Shown here in pieces: positions 11,916 through 25,113 of a stretch of DNA of 64,000 nucleotides (positions within the stretch are counted from its first letter, which is position 1; each line of letters opens with the position of its first letter). This DNA is from Peromyscus leucopus (taxonomy: Eukaryota > Chordata > Mammalia > Rodentia > Cricetidae). The position numbers and the translations under genes are program-made. Below the pieces are notes generated by a model, which saw only the letters and a list, made by a program, of their open reading frames with translations, was not told the origin of the DNA and searched no databases. The DNA lies in the NCBI RefSeq assembly GCF_004664715.2, contig NC_051075.1, forward strand, positions 89,503,709 to 89,567,708, written 5' to 3'.

Positions 11916-12362
11916 TGTTGTGATGTGAATGTGGAATGTCCCCATAGGCTTTGTTTAAATCCTTGTTTCCCAGCTGGTTGTGCTGTTACGGGGGATTGTG
12001 GAGCCCGTTAGCAATGGATGAGACCCGAGGCAAACAATATATCTACTTGAAACATGAGGTTTTTGTTTTTGTGTGGTTCTAGAGCATGACTTGCACATGG
12101 CGGTCTTGAGGTGCAATGTCAAAAGGTCAGACACACCTGCAGGACGTGGGACTTCACTGCAGGAAAGATCACTGAGAGGTGAGCCCCGTGGGTTACACCC
12201 AGCCCAGTTGTGCATGAGCTCCCTCCTGCTCCTGTGCAGCTGTGCCCTTCTCGCCACAAGCGACCACATCCTCTCCAACTGAGAGCCCAAACAAGCCCTC
12301 TCTCCTCTAAGTTGCTTCCGTCGGGTGTTTTTCTCAATATAATGAGACAAGTAACTAATGTG
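11916..12362 (+). mobile_element. MaLR/ERVL-like LTR
   Basis: Starts with 'tgttgtgatgtgaatgtgg' and 'gtccccataggct', and ends with 'taagttgcttccgtcgggtg' and 'gacaagtaactaatg', the layout of mammalian MaLR-type LTRs. I see no convincing 5-bp target duplication. The overlapping minus-strand frames of 160 and 115 codons are chance frames through the LTR. Confidence 0.65.
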
Positions 12363-14677
12363 ATGGTGAAGCCAGACTGTCCAGTGTGCCCTGGCATTAG
12401 GCAAAGGAGTCTTGGAAGCTGAATGATCTCTGACCACTTCTGCAGAAGATCTGAGAACAGAAACAATTCTTTCTGTAAAGGAGGAGGGTGCAGGATCTAG
12501 TAGTTAGGAAAGGCACACAGACATTTGCAGTCTTAGCTGGATAATACGAAAATATTCAGGCAAGTCCTTATTCTGATTCTGATTTTGCTTTCTGGGTGGA
12601 GGGAGGAGCCTTTCCATTCCAGTAAATGGCAGAAGCCCTTTCTTCAGCTCTGCGGATGAACTGTCTCCTAGGGACACCTGTTTCTTTCAGTCCTAACTCC
12701 ACTCACCCTTGGCAGTCAAGTTCAGCTTCTACCCTCTTCCAGTCTACTGCTGTACATTATGTATTTTTTTTTTGCCTGTACCAGAATTCCACCTTACCCT
12801 GTCCTTGATTTTAAGAATAGTCTTCATGGGCCATGCCCTTTCCAGGTAAAGTTAAAAACAGTAAGTTTAGCATACAGATCATATAAAATTTGTATGCATA
12901 TATTCTGGGCACATGGATATATATATATATGTAATACTGATGAGCACCAATGATTTCAAGTAATCCATCAGTCTACTAACACATTTAACTACATGCATGC
13001 TGAATCTGCTACAATAATTAATAAACATTTTGGAAGAAATAAGTACAGGCTACACGCATATTTTCTCTGAGTGGCTTCTTCCAGTTGCCCTTCATTCAGA
13101 GCCTGCCTGCTCTTTTCTGATGGTCTACAGATCTTTCCTCCTTCTTTTTATCTCTCCTGCCTGACATCCACAGGGCTGTGTCCCTGGATTCCAGCTGGGG
13201 AGACCCCAGAGGAGATTGGAAGGGGAGGGGAAGAGTGGGGTCAGGGTGCTTTGCCCTGTGCCCCTTTCTGACCCTGATACAAGGACAGCTTCCTGCAGGC
13301 TCTGGCTCTCCTCCTTGCTTGTCTTCTGCTAAGGGCCTCTTCTGGGCAAGGCCAGGCCCCTCATCTCTTTTATTATTAGTCTCTTTGTAAACAGACCCTC
13401 CTGCAATGCTTTTAAGTTGAGTGTGCCACCAGCACCAGGCTCATAGGTCATACCTTAGTAGTGTCATGGTTTTCCCTATTATCCTTTTTAGTGACTTATT
13501 TTTCTAAAATGACATTTTTTTTAATGAAGTTACTCTAAATTGGTATTTTAATGTCTCACAACCCAAAGCATGCTGTTCCGGAGACTCAGTGCTGTTTTCT
13601 AAGTATCTAATTCATATTTTATACACTATACATGATTTATTTTTTTAACATTTTATCTTATACTTTTATCATTTATATATGTTATAACTGAAAACAAAGA
13701 ATTGTGTTTATTTACAGTGGACCACATGATATTTTGATAGCTGCCTCATGCCTCAGGGTGACTAAACCAAACTCATTAAAGCATTTATTGAATGACACCT
13801 GTCTTTTTTTTTTTTGTGAAAACATTTAAAATCTGTAGCTACTCATTATATTTAACTTCATTATATTTAAAACCTTTCTTCCCAGGTGCCTTTTCAATCA
13901 GTGCCCTTTGTTTGATATGTGCCAATCAATACCTTAAGGAACGCAGGAAGAAAATATGAGTATTAAATAGGAAAATAAATTATGCATAAAATTTCCTCCA
14001 AGCTGAATTTTCCTTTTAGGCCACATGGATTTATATTATCCTAAACTTTATGTCACCTACATCATTCAAACCACTCTCCCTTGGCAGGAGACAGGGGGCA
14101 GTGAATTATCTGTTTGGCTAAATCTAACTGCCCAAATTCACTGGAAAAGGGCCAGCCCTGGACTTGACTCTGTTCTCTGTAGAACTGTCTCTAGCCTAAT
14201 AACTCCTGAGTTGCAGAGTGATTTAGAGGGAGATTAAGTTTCTTCTTAGCCCATGACTTGGTGTTTCAACCTTGACCTAGTAAACTTGCCCTTTTCCAGG
14301 AGGAATCGGTAATGAAATCAGGGCCATCACTCAATCGCATCTCCTTCAAAAGGCCAAGGAAAAAAATAAATGGGAGAGTTCTATGAGAGAAATTCCATTG
14401 TCATACTTCCAGCTACAGCAAGCCAAGGAATTAAACCATTAAAAAAATGGAGTAGGTGGGGGACTCACTGGGAAGATGGGCACTAGAGACCCAGCTTTAA
14501 ATGGGGCATTGCTGACTTGGTGTCTCATAAAGCATGTGCTAGGCCTGAGAACTCGTTTGCCAGGTAAGATGTCTGCACCTGTTTGTTATGGATAAAGACA
14601 GAGGGTTGAGTTTTGCTACCCTAGGTTATCCAGGAAAGGAAACCCTGCCAAGTGAGTGCAATCACTCTGTGCACTCA
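12363..14677. other. Unique sequence of 2.3 kb, no gene recognised
   Basis: Contains a short (AT)n at about 12918-12931 and T runs near 12764 and 13803-13816. Open frames are at most about 70 codons. Confidence 0.5.
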
Positions 14678-14912
14678 CTGACTTTATTTATTTATTTAGA
14701 CAGGGTCTCCTATAGCCACAGTTAGCCTTCAACTCATATAGCTGAGAATGTCCTTGACCTCCTGATCCTCCTGCTTTTACCTTTGGAATTTTGGGATCAC
14801 AAGCATGTACCCCCATACTTGGTTTATGTGGAGCTGAATCAAACCCAGGGCTTCATTCATCCTATGCAAGTGGTCTACCTGCAGCTACATTTCCAGGTCA
14901 CCCAGTTAGCTT
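14678..14912 (-). repeat. B4-type SINE (B1+ID fusion), antisense
   Basis: Starts with 'tttatttatttatttagac', then 'agggtctcctatagccac', 'ctcctgatcctcctgc', 'attttgggatcacaagc', 'aatcaaacccagggcttca', 'atgcaagtggtctacc' and 'cagctacatttccag'. This is an antisense B1-like body followed by an antisense ID-like (tRNA-derived) head. Confidence 0.75.
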
Positions 14913-15855
14913 TACAGATACAAAAACCACATGCTCAGAAGGCTAGACAGCAGATTGCTAGTGTTAGCTCAGTTGATGTGATGATGTTCTCATGTGTTCA
15001 TAACTAGTATTGATTAAATGAAGCCGATTGACATTATTGATGCATGGATACTAATAATGGTAATAATGATGCATGGGCCCTCGTTTCTCTTCTATCATTA
15101 ATGTCTAGTAGCAATTCAAGGGACCCATTCAAGTCAGTATGCATGTGTTCACCCTGATACCTGCACACACAGTTGCCCAGAACAACAGTGCAGCCACTAA
15201 ACTGTTTGCGAATGATGGGAGGTGATCATAGACTAGACTCCAGCTCTCTGCTGTGAGAGGGGCTTGAATCCCACAGCTGCCTGGAGCATTGGAGCACTTG
15301 ACTATGTAGACAGATGTCTCCTGCTTTTCTGTGAAGCAGCAAACACAGTTCACTGTTTCCAGAGAGTGTTAATTGGTCTAATAGCCTCCTAACTCCCTTC
15401 CTACCTCACCCAGTAGAGCCCCTGAACAGATAAAACGTGTCTTTAGTTACCACATGCTCATTTCAATGACTCTTTGGTTGATGGATGACTTTCTGATTAT
15501 TTTAAAACAATGCCAGCCTAGGGCTTGGTAGTGGCTGTGTGGTGCCTGAGATCGTTTGTTGTGCTTTGGGGTGCTTGCAGGGAGCAGGGGAGGAGGAGGG
15601 AGGGAAGAAGGAGGGAGGGAGCTCTGCAATACGAGGCCTGGCTCAGTCATTTTTAAAATCAATACTTGCTCTCCAAGCCTTAGATAATTTAGAGAACATA
15701 ATTCAGAATTCTCCCTTTCAGCATGTATCCTCCATCAAAGGGGTGTTTTCACCCAGACTCAGCACAATGCTTGTGTGACCCAGGAATGAACAGATGAGGT
15801 TAAAAAGAGAGAAAAGAAAAAAAAATGCATCTATTCTATGTGTCTTTCTCCAAGC

Positions 15856-15859
<4 letters not shown>
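14913..15859. other. Unique sequence with a purine-rich patch
   Basis: A G/A-rich patch occurs at about 15580-15622 ('gaggaggagggagggaaga'). No gene or interspersed repeat recognised. Confidence 0.5.
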
Positions 15860-15909
<50 letters not shown>

Positions 15910-15967
15910 CCTCCCTCCCTTCCTCCCTCCCTCCTGCTCCTTCTCCCTCTCCTTCCCTCCCCCCTCT
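15860..15967. repeat. (CT)n followed by (CCCT)n pyrimidine tract
   Basis: About 22 CT units, then CCCT and CCTT units, then irregular CT-rich sequence ending in a C run. More than 100 bases are almost purely pyrimidine on the plus strand. Confidence 0.95.
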
Positions 15968-16052
15968 TTGTGTGAGAGACATTGTGCATGTGTCTATGTA
16001 GAACTGAGAACCTAAATTATGGCATCACACTGTCTATTTTCATAATTAAGGC

Positions 16053-16110
<58 letters not shown>
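16053..16110. repeat. (TG)n microsatellite
   Basis: About 29 perfect TG units, starting 85 bp downstream of the CT tract. Confidence 0.97.
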
Positions 16111-16112
<2 letters not shown>

Positions 16113-18699
16113 CCATTATAAAACCTTAGCCTAAGGGATGCCAGCTTCAGATCATTGTTTATTTCCAGGAGGTCAGATACAGGATACAAAGATTCCATCT
16201 CAAGGGCTGCTGAAGCTATTCTTTACCTTATCCCAGGCAGTACCATCCTGTCATGGTGTGACCAGTTGTACATTCTTTTATTCCTCTGAACAGAACAACA
16301 GGCTTCACTTGCTTAAAAAAACCAGAGCAGTGACTGTTACTTAATCCTTCGCCATGTCTTCACCAGGTTGCTGGAAAACAGAAGCCCCCACTGGAAAACA
16401 TCTTGGTCATTTAAGCACAAAGAGCTCAAGATTTCACAGCAATTTTCCAATACTAATTACATTTCGTACAATCTATCATATGCACAGCTTGCAAAACCCT
16501 ATTGATTTTAATGCATCCTCCTGTACTAGGAACAGGTTACTTTATGACATGTTGTGTTACAGGACCTCTATGAAATACCTAGATCTTAAAATGTGGGCAC
16601 AGATACACTCTCAATTATCCACAAGTAGATTATCCACTTGGTCTATTACCCACAATGTATTTTAAATTAAAGCTTCTGTCATTAGGCGACTTGGTAGCCC
16701 TAGGCCAAGTTGGATCAGCATGCTTCTGTCCAGGAAATGGGAACTCACTCTGACAGCTTTTGCTATCATGCTTAGTGGGGACATCTTGTTGGTGTTATCA
16801 CTGAAATGAAAATGAGCTAGACTTGGAGATCATGCCTTGTTTTGAGTCACCCACATCAAAGATGACTTCTCCTAGCAAGAAAAATCAAGAAGCAATTGCA
16901 AACATGTGCTTAGCAATCCAGAGTAAATATGTAAAGAAACTCATATTTCTTCGTACTGACTGAAAATGAGTGATGGAACATTATGGTCTCTTGGATGTCT
17001 TCCTGCATTTTGTCATTGGAACTATTCCCCCTTTCCTAGGTAGTGCTGAGGAATGAAAGAATGTGCACTTTGGAAGCAGAAAGATTATAACAATGTTTAA
17101 TTCCCAGAAGTCCACTATAATTATCTTGCTGTTCATTTTCTAGAAAGAATGAGTTCTGTATTATGGTTTTCATATGTGAATGCCAGCAAGCACCTAGGCA
17201 TACTGTTAACAACTACACTATGTGTATCACATGTATATTAAGATCAAGTATCAATTAGGATCAATAGCAGGAAGGACTACTTCCCAAATTCATTAACTGT
17301 TTTATTGCTTCTATAGAGTCTCCAGACTACATACTAAGACAAAAGCTTTTCATTGTGATTAAAATATGTATTTGACAATTGTACCATGTTTTGTTTTTCA
17401 ATGAGGATCAGGGTGCATTAAGCTCTCACTGGTGCATAATTTCAATGAAAACACAAGTCCTTAGTATAACAAACAGCTAATTAGGCCTGGAAAGTCAGAG
17501 ACTTTTGTTGCTGTGTTTCTTGGCTGTGGTTTTCTGTCTTTTCCTTCCATGCATCCAGCTGAAGTGACATGCCTTCTCTTAGGGACACAGGGTGTACCTT
17601 CTCTGTCCATGGTACTGACATGGTCCTAACAGCCATGGCATGCTGCCATCAAGGCAGGAAACTCATTTCCCCAAGTATGGCCTTAGATGATGGGTAGCAT
17701 AATGGTGACATCATTCATTATATTTGTTGTCCAAGGACACTTGGACTGCCTACTAATTTGATTTAAACTGAAATTAGAAAAGTACTACTACAATATTAGA
17801 GAGATAGGCAGTTTAGAAAGTTTGTTATTTCTAAGTGAGCATACTTTTATTTAAGACTCTTGGATGCTAAAAGTGAATGTTCTCACAGAAGTCTTAGACA
17901 TACGGTATTTCAAATATATTTGAAGTGCCCCAACAACTCACTATACATGGGAACTGTACACCACCCACAAAACTACAAGGCATTTGAGCATTTTCTATGG
18001 GAATTTCATGATTTACCTTGACACCTTGAATAATCCAACCGGAGACAATGCTTCCTTTTTATCTCAGTAATGAGAGACTCTACTTACCTGAAACCTATAT
18101 TATGTTCATTCAGCGATAAAGAACCAGTGAAATGGACGAGTCACCGGGTCTTCCCGGCAGCTTAAATACATAAGTGCATGGCAACCATAGTGAATAACAT
18201 ATCAAAACAAACATCTTGGAGTGCAGTAGGGTGAGCAGGGTGTGTGGGGTCAGTTGGTGAATGGGGGTTAATTTCTGCTCAGTCAGGTGAGGTGCAAATG
18301 CATCAACTTCGCTGGAAAATTGCTCCAATTGTGGCCGAATGGTCTAGTTTCCTGCAGGATCCAAGCAGCCTATTATTTCACGTTTTAAAAGGCTTGTTCA
18401 GGTCTAACCATTTGGATGGGAATCAATACAACAGAGGATAGGGACAAACGTCAGAAAGTATACACACCATCACTGAGGCCAGGTTTGTATGGCCATAATC
18501 CCTCCAGAAATTCAGGTGTTTGTGTGTATGTGTGTGGGGGAGGGTGGAAGCTCCTTTTGGTTTTCTGACACCAGGACTCAGATGGCTCACTTCAGTCTTG
18601 CAGGCCTCAGTGAGGAATATCACCAAGAGGTCAGTTCAAGGCAGGAACTGGAGTGATGATTGGCCCTTTGAATACCCAACTTCCCTCTGATTTTCTCTT
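16111..18699. other. Unique sequence of 2.6 kb, no gene recognised
   Basis: The longest frame is 103 codons (16354-16665, plus), with no recognisable domain. No young SINE is present, which is unusual for this window. A short TG/G-rich patch lies at about 18519-18545. Confidence 0.5.
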
Positions 18700-18873
18700 G
18701 TTACTTTATTGTTTATTGCGGGTCAGTGAGTGGGTGATTGTGCATGTATGGAGGTCAGAGAACAGCTTGCAAGAGTTGGTTCTCTCTTTCCACCCCATGG
18801 GTTCCAGGGATAAAACTCAGGTTGTCAGGCTTAGTGGCAGACACCCTTTCTCACTGAAACCATCTTGCCAACC
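18700..18873 (-). repeat. B3-related SINE, antisense
   Basis: 'atggaggtcagagaacagc', 'agagttggttctctc', 'ccatgggttccagggat', 'aactcaggttgtcaggctt' and 'aaaccatcttgccaacc' follow the antisense order of the B3-type SINE. Confidence 0.8.
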
Positions 18874-20794
18874 TGGTACCTCACTATTTTAAAGTCATGA
18901 TTGAAATGAATCAATCATCCAAGAGAAGGCAACCGTCATCCCTTGGTGAAGCTGGGTCAGCCAGGATAACTACCTGGGAAAGGTAAGTTGCTACCCATGT
19001 CTTGGCAAGCAGACTACCTGTCAAGGCTGGTCAAATTTGTCATAGTGTGCTGGTTCCTTGACTGGCTAGAAGGTGCTGTGCAGCTGTGAATGAATGAGGA
19101 CAATTTTTTCCATTGTGGCTTCTAAAATGAACTTCTAGGCCCTGTGTTTTACTTATAGCAAGTCATTTTTAGTTTAGGGACATTTATATAACATCACAGC
19201 ACATACAAAAGTGGGAATCTTTCTTTAGACACCCATAAGAGTCCCAATGTATTGCTGTGTCTTCACTTGATCAGGTGAATGTCCCAATCACTTCAGTTCA
19301 AAGATAGATAGATATAGGTCAAGTTTTCTTGAAACAAAATGAAAGACACCATGATAATTCTTCTAATATGTTCAGGTTGTTTCAAGGAGTCAAGCATTTA
19401 GGGACAACTTAAACTGTGTGATTATGTTGTGTTATGGTCTTGCCACATAATTGTCTCATTTTCCGTGCCATGATATCGCCAGAGGTGACATTCTCCCATT
19501 TGAGTTGATGAGTGGGTGCTAGATTCCCTAGCTTGGACAGTTTGGTGTGCTGTTGTGTCTTGGTCCTGTGAGGTTGTGTGGACTTGCATGCCAAAGCCTT
19601 TCTATACAAATCCACCCTCTTGCTCATCTAAAAACGACTTACGGTGTAATGAGGATCTTTGTCTGGTCCTACTAAGCACTCCCTTTGAGTCAAAGCCTTT
19701 GAAAGACAGTCTATATAAGACAAGTCTTCTTTGGACAACTGCAAAAAGCAAAATTCTGGCTATTTGCCTTAAAAAATACACAAACACATATAGTTATAGT
19801 TAGCAATGGGGAGGGAGAGAGACAGGCCTTTCCTAGCAATTCTGCATTGTAGACTCCCAGGGGCATCTTTCTGGGGAAGCCAGTCACCTATGAAAATTTA
19901 ATCTAAATTTATTTAGAAAGGAGGAATCCAAACAAAGTAGTCCATGAAGTATCTGCTTGTGTTATGAGACTTCTGAGATGTAAGAAGGGCCGCCTACACC
20001 ACTAGAAGAGGCCGTGAAGTTTTGATAAATTCCAGGAAAAGTTGGGGAGCAGATAATAAGCTAGAGGGAGGTAATTTATTTAATTTTGGTGTATTATCTG
20101 AAACATATTTTAGATAAGGAATATACAAAACACACAGAATAAAACTGACATTAAACACAATCTAGAGTTGTCAATGTATTTAAAAGCATTAAAGTCTGTA
20201 CTTTCACCAATTTACCTATGATGATTGTATAAGTTAATTTAAGATTAATTTGAAGAACTGGACATCCTCACTTTCTTCTCTTGGAGAGGACTTTGCACTC
20301 TAGCCATCTCCATTATTTTTCCTTAAACAAATCAGCAGATATTATATTCTTGTAGGAAACACTTTGAACTGTCTTTACTTTGTGCCATAAAGTGTCTAAC
20401 ACTCCGCCCCACATGTCTTCCTGGGCTACATATCTCTTAAACCACCTGTCAATCATAACAGTTGTTAATTTGAGTCCTTTTTGGTCTCTTCTAGAGACGA
20501 CAGGACCAGCTCTTTGGCCATGTGGTCAATCCCCCACCCAGGCTAGCAGGCTGCCACTGTGTCTGTCACAGAGGTCTGCATTGTTCTCTGGCCTCTGCTG
20601 TCTATGAACAATTCTTTTCTTGCCTAATCCCTGGGGACCTGCTTCTTCCAGCGTGGGGGCGGGGCAGGCTGCTTTGTGTGCAGCAAAACCTTTCTTGGAT
20701 TTGTGCACACATACAAACATACACAGAAAAGCCTGGTCTTCCTGGATGAGGGAGGGGCTGTGTTTACATGTGGATATGCTCATATGCGCATGCT
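18874..20794. other. Unique sequence of 1.9 kb, no gene recognised
   Basis: Contains a short GATA run at about 19304-19315. The frames of 95 codons (19516-19803, plus) and 101 codons (20526-20831, minus) show no family; the second runs into the CA repeat. Confidence 0.5.
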
Positions 20795-20796
20795 CG

Positions 20797-20798
<2 letters not shown>

Positions 20799-20834
<36 letters not shown>
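20799..20834. repeat. (CA)n microsatellite
   Basis: About 18 CA units. Confidence 0.95.
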
Positions 20835-20835
<1 letters not shown>

Positions 20836-20914
20836 TAATATTAGCACTGACGACAACTAACCTGTTTGGTTTCCTACCTACAGAACTGTTTTAATTTCTT
20901 TGTCAGCAGGTATC

Positions 20915-21365
20915 GTCAAACATATTTTTTCATACAATATATTTTGATCATGTTTCCCCTCCCTCATCTCCTTACAGATCCTTTCTCCTTCTCCACCATC
21001 CAATTTTATGTTCCTTTTCTTTCAAAAACAAAACAAAACAACCAAAACTTCCATAAAAACACAAAAATGAAGGAAATCAAAACAAATAGGCAGAAGACAA
21101 ATAAGACAAAAATATGCCTGTATAGAACAAAATGAAGCCAAGAGTCAACAAAAAAAATCCGGTGGAGTTCATTTTGCCTTGGTCGACTACTTCTAGTCAC
21201 AGGGCTTAGCCTGGCCCTGGAGTGATTGGGGAAACCTGAAAATTGCTAGTGAGTACCAATTGCAAATAAGTTCTTGGTTGGGGTGGGACCCCATGCTCCC
21301 CCCACCCCAGTGCTGAGACCCCATCTGGCTTGAACCCTGACAGGTCTTGTGTGTGGTCAGCAGGT
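20915..21365 (-). mobile_element. LINE-1 3' UTR fragment, antisense
   Basis: 'caatatattttgatcatgt' and 'tttcccctccctcatctcc' are the antisense of the LINE-1 3' end. Then come an A-rich stretch, 'agtgagtaccaattgcaaat', 'aagttcttggttggggtgg' and 'cagtgctgagaccccatct', which match the antisense order of rodent LINE-1 3' UTRs I know. No ORF2 is attached. Confidence 0.65.
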
Positions 21366-22564
21366 CTTTCCAATTCAAATAGTAATATCTTCCCGTTTTA
21401 ATCATCCGAGTTTCCTTTGCTTTATTTGAAAAGTGTAATTCTTTTCATCCCAGGCACAATAGTGTTTAAGACTTCGCTCACTGTAAGTTGGCTGAAGCCT
21501 GGATGTCCCCTGCACAGGCCTCAGGAAGGGATTTTGGAGTGAGGGTGAGATGGAGGAGCGGCCTTCCTGTCCCACCGTGATTGGAATTGAGGGACTGATT
21601 ATTCTTCTTAGTAGCTCTGCTGCTGAGGAGCAGATACAATTCCCCTGGTTTCCACGTGGATCCCTTGCTTTGGCATACAGTAATTCACCACTGTGGATTT
21701 AGCCCGCGCTGCTGTGTTTCAGGACAAGGGAGGGCAGGGATAAAAACAGGTCTTTGCAAACAGCCATTTCAACCAGGAGACAGTGGTCATCTGTAACCAT
21801 TAAAACTTGCCATATGCTGTGAAAAGGGAGAGCCATATACTCGTGACTTTGGGGGCAGATTAACAAACAAAACTGATTTTCCAGTGAGGCAGGGGAGGAA
21901 ATTGTCCAATGAGCAGATTTTGAATATATTTTTGTGGATCATTAAACAGGCCGTGTTGGTAAACTCCTCTTTAAAAGTGTGTCTCGTCTTTCCCTCAAAA
22001 TGTTGAAGAGAACTGAGCAAAAATGAGACCCCATCTGCTGTTAATTCAGGTTGTTTTGCTGGCAACGTCTACAGGCATGCTGCTGAGCACGGCGAGAGCG
22101 CCCCCTAGGCGTGTCAGTGGGACACTGCTAGCATGTGGATCTGCAGAAATAGAATCTGCTGGTTCCTCATGCTTCCAAATCCAAGTCAAAGTCCTGCAGC
22201 CGCTACAGCTGTTGACCTCCGGTTAACGACTGGCAAGTGTTGGCTTTTGTTTAGGAAATTTTCATAGAGGCTTCTCTGGGTACCTTTCTCTGTCGAGTTA
22301 CCAAAAAAACCTCTATGGAGAATGGCCCTGAAATCCAAAATGGACCCTAAGCACACTGGTCCCCAGGTGGCCTGGCAGTGTTTGGACTAAGGCTTTAAAG
22401 TATGGAGTTTTGTCCTGTCTCTTAGGCTCTGGGACTTGGTTTTGCCCTCGTTTATCTTGAAGCGAGAGTCACACTCATGATGTCTTGGTTTAGGTCAAGG
22501 GTGGAGGTGTCTTTAGACTTTGGGTCAAAGATTCCAGAGTGTACCTGGGATGGGGTACTAGACC
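21366..22564. other. Unique sequence, no gene recognised
   Basis: Slightly GC-richer than the surroundings near 22080-22115, with a few CpGs ('gcacggcgagagcgcc'), but far short of a CpG island. A 92-codon minus-strand frame (21787-22065) has no recognisable family. Confidence 0.45.
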
Positions 22565-22685
22565 TAGAGACTAAAGGCTTTAGTTTTCATCCTGGCTCTG
22601 TTGCTCCAGAGCTGTGTGACTCTGGGTAAATTGCTCCACTTTTCTGAGCTTCAGACTGGTTTCTGTATGAAAGAAAGAAAATTTA
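22565..22685 (+). repeat. MIR SINE fragment
   Basis: 'tcctggctctgttgctcc', 'agctgtgtgactctgggtaa', 'attgctccacttttctgagc' and 'ttcagactggtttctgtat' match the MIR core in order. This is the clearest MIR in the window. Confidence 0.8.
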
Positions 22686-22836
22686 CCAGATATAGCCAAT
22701 GATTATGTCCAGTTATAAAGCATGGCTAGAACCTTAATATTGAAAACTTATATTTTAAAGATTTTCAACTGGTCAATACAATATTTCCTAGGATTATTGA
22801 AGGATTCAAATGGGTCAAAAGATGATAAATGCTATT

Positions 22837-22871
22837 ATTAATTAATTAATTAATTAATTAATTAATTAATT
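22837..22871. repeat. (TTAA)n microsatellite
   Basis: About nine ATTA units. The sequence is self-complementary. Confidence 0.95.
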
Positions 22872-23180
22872 TTGGTGACCATGTCTATGAACTGCAACCA
22901 GCAAACTACAGACTCGATTTGTCCTAAGGCATATTCATATCCAACCTGAGCTCTTCCATAACTCGACAGTTATCCAAACTGAATGATGTCCCCTCCATTT
23001 TGATGGTCTCCTTCTGGCCTTCCTGACAGGTGGCCATGAAGACCTGGGTGGCAGCTCTCCTCTCTCAGCCAGTGAGTTGTCTGGTCACAGTGCAGGGTCA
23101 CTGTGGACGGCTTCTCTAGGTTGGAAGTTGCCAGGCGGTCTGATTGTCTGTAGGGAAGCCATGGGAAAGACCTGATTTTT

Positions 23181-23184
<4 letters not shown>
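22872..23184. other. Unique sequence, nothing recognised
   Basis: Ordinary mixed sequence between two simple repeats. No frame worth noting. Confidence 0.5.

Positions 23185-23227
<43 letters not shown>
23185..23227. repeat. (TG)n microsatellite
   Basis: A T run followed by about 21 TG units. Confidence 0.97.
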
Positions 23228-23231
<4 letters not shown>

Positions 23232-23261
23232 TGCTGGATTTGAGCACTAGAGGAGTGGGCT

Positions 23262-23529
23262 CTGGGGTTGGACCAACAGCTCAGTCAGTAGAATATTTGC
23301 TATATAAACATGAGGGACCAAGTTCAGAGCCACAGTACCCATGTAAAAAGCAGTGACACAGGTTTATAATCCCATCATCTGCAAAATGGAGACAGTGGAT
23401 CTGCAGCGGGTTTGCCAGCCTACTTGAATAGGTGAACTCCAGGTTCACTGAGAGACTCTGCCTCAAAAAATACAGTGGAGAGGAGAAGAAGATGCTCAGT
23501 GTTGACCTCGCCTCCACATGTGTGTACAT

Positions 23530-23573
<44 letters not shown>
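23262..23573 (+). repeat. B4/RSINE1-like SINE with (CA)n tail
   Basis: A tRNA-like head ('ccaacagctcagtcagtag', 'accaagttcagagcc'), then 'ataatcccatcatctgc', 'gaactccaggttcactga', 'gagactctgcctcaaaa' and 'tgttgacctcgcctccaca', ending in about 20 CA units (23533-23573). The head-body-CA tail order is that of RSINE1. Confidence 0.75.
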
Positions 23574-23576
<3 letters not shown>

Positions 23577-24866
23577 TGGGTCTACATTCCTCTTGTGAAC
23601 AGGGGGAATGGCTTAGATGCATCCAAGGATGTATGTCACACATCTTGGACTTCAGTTGCTAGGTTAACAGCAGGAACCAGTGCCCAGCAGTGGGATCAGT
23701 CTGGCCTTGGTAAAAGATGCACAGCCATTCCGGTTGTCAAGGATGGTGACTGGCCTCTGTCTTAATAGCGAATCAAATATTCCTTGCTGCTGAACCTTGG
23801 CCCTACTCTCTTGGCCTCTAGGCCTTTGCCCAAATGTGTCCCATTTCCCTGAAAAGCTTATTTGAACTTGTTCAACTGGCGAGAGTTCAAACAAAGCTCC
23901 TATGCCAGCCAGGTGTTTCTCTGAAATGGCAATATTCTTGTTATGTAAGTGGTATTGCTAACTGGCAAGCACCAGTGTGCCTTCACAGCTGTTTACATAT
24001 TAGAGTGGTATGTTTTCACTGCCTAATACTGTTCCAGTCCCTATGATCCCTGACTTGTCCTGCCTAAAAGAGACTCTCTGTTCCAGCAACTCATTGATTA
24101 AGACTTACACAGTAGGGAAGGGACTGCTGGCACTCAAAGGTATGGCTAGGCCCTGCTTATTGATTGATTCCTGGATTTATAAGATTTTATTTATTTTAAT
24201 AACACCTCAATTATAATTATTTGCTATCCTATTAGAATGCTGCTTCTAGCACCAAAAACATACAGTGCTTATGAGTGTAGTGGCTGATGCAATGGATTTT
24301 GTGTGTGTGTATGGGGGGCATATGTGAGCATGAAGGGGTCACATGCTATTCCATGCAGCATCCAAGTGGGCAGGGATCCTGAGGAGTACAACCCTGATCT
24401 TTGCAGTGGGCTGATCTTGGGTAGTTGTTAACCTCTAAGCATGATAGCTTTTGAGGTGAACAATCTGCATGCCCACCTCGTCCACAGGAGGTAGAGCCTA
24501 CCTACTGTCCCTTTTCAATGCCTTTCATAGTCTTGGGCAGTGACATATTGGCAATGATGATTGTGGTCCAGGATTAGAAGCTCTGCCTTTGTCCCTTTGT
24601 GTGGAAAGAGTGAAGAAAGGGCACTAATAACAACAGCTAATTTTTTTTTCTCTTCACTGTAGAGAGGAGGGGCCTAAATCCAGCTTTGAGATTTGATTTG
24701 GAAAAGTTTTCTAACAATGTATATATCATGTGTGTACAGTCTACACCTGGAACAGTGCCATGTGGCTCTGTGTTTTTAGGTTTTTTTTATTAATAAATAT
24801 TAAAGCAAGTTATTATTGTAAATTCTTTAAGTGAATATAGCCCCTACAGGTGTTACATGAATGTCA
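23574..24866. other. Unique sequence, no gene recognised
   Basis: The longest frames are 70-76 codons. A GT-rich patch at 24300-24330 may be an old SINE end but does not align convincingly. Confidence 0.45.
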
Positions 24867-25113
24867 GATCCCAAATCTAGTATTTGATCATGAAATTTGA
24901 TTTCAAAGCAGTCATTTCTTGTTCCTTTCTAAACAGTCATCTATTAAGGGAAAAGTGTTTGCAATCAGAGAATCATAGATGCAAAATAATTCTCTCCTGG
25001 AGCTATGTGTCAGTCAAGTAGATCATCTTGATGATTCTTGCCTTCCATATTGCTTAGTTTGACTCCCAAATATGTGGGCATGGATATAATCATTTGGGGA
25101 AGTGTATGTGGCT
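24867..25113 (+). repeat. Copy 1 of a diverged ~245-bp duplicated segment
   Basis: This stretch aligns along its whole length with 26088-26336 in the same orientation, at an offset of about 1220 bp. Shared words include 'aaatctag', 'ctttct.aacag', 'agggaaaag', 'aaaataattctct' and 'gcatggatat'. The flanks do not match. I do not recognise it as a known rodent repeat. It is either an old local duplication or two copies of an unnamed dispersed repeat. Confidence 0.75.

Noticed and set aside
11955..12466. 160- and 115-codon minus-strand frames
   Set aside because: Both lie almost wholly inside a MaLR-like LTR, overlap each other in different frames, and resemble no protein.
22080..22115. CpG island or promoter
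   Set aside because: Only a handful of CpGs within about 40 bp; length and density are far too low.
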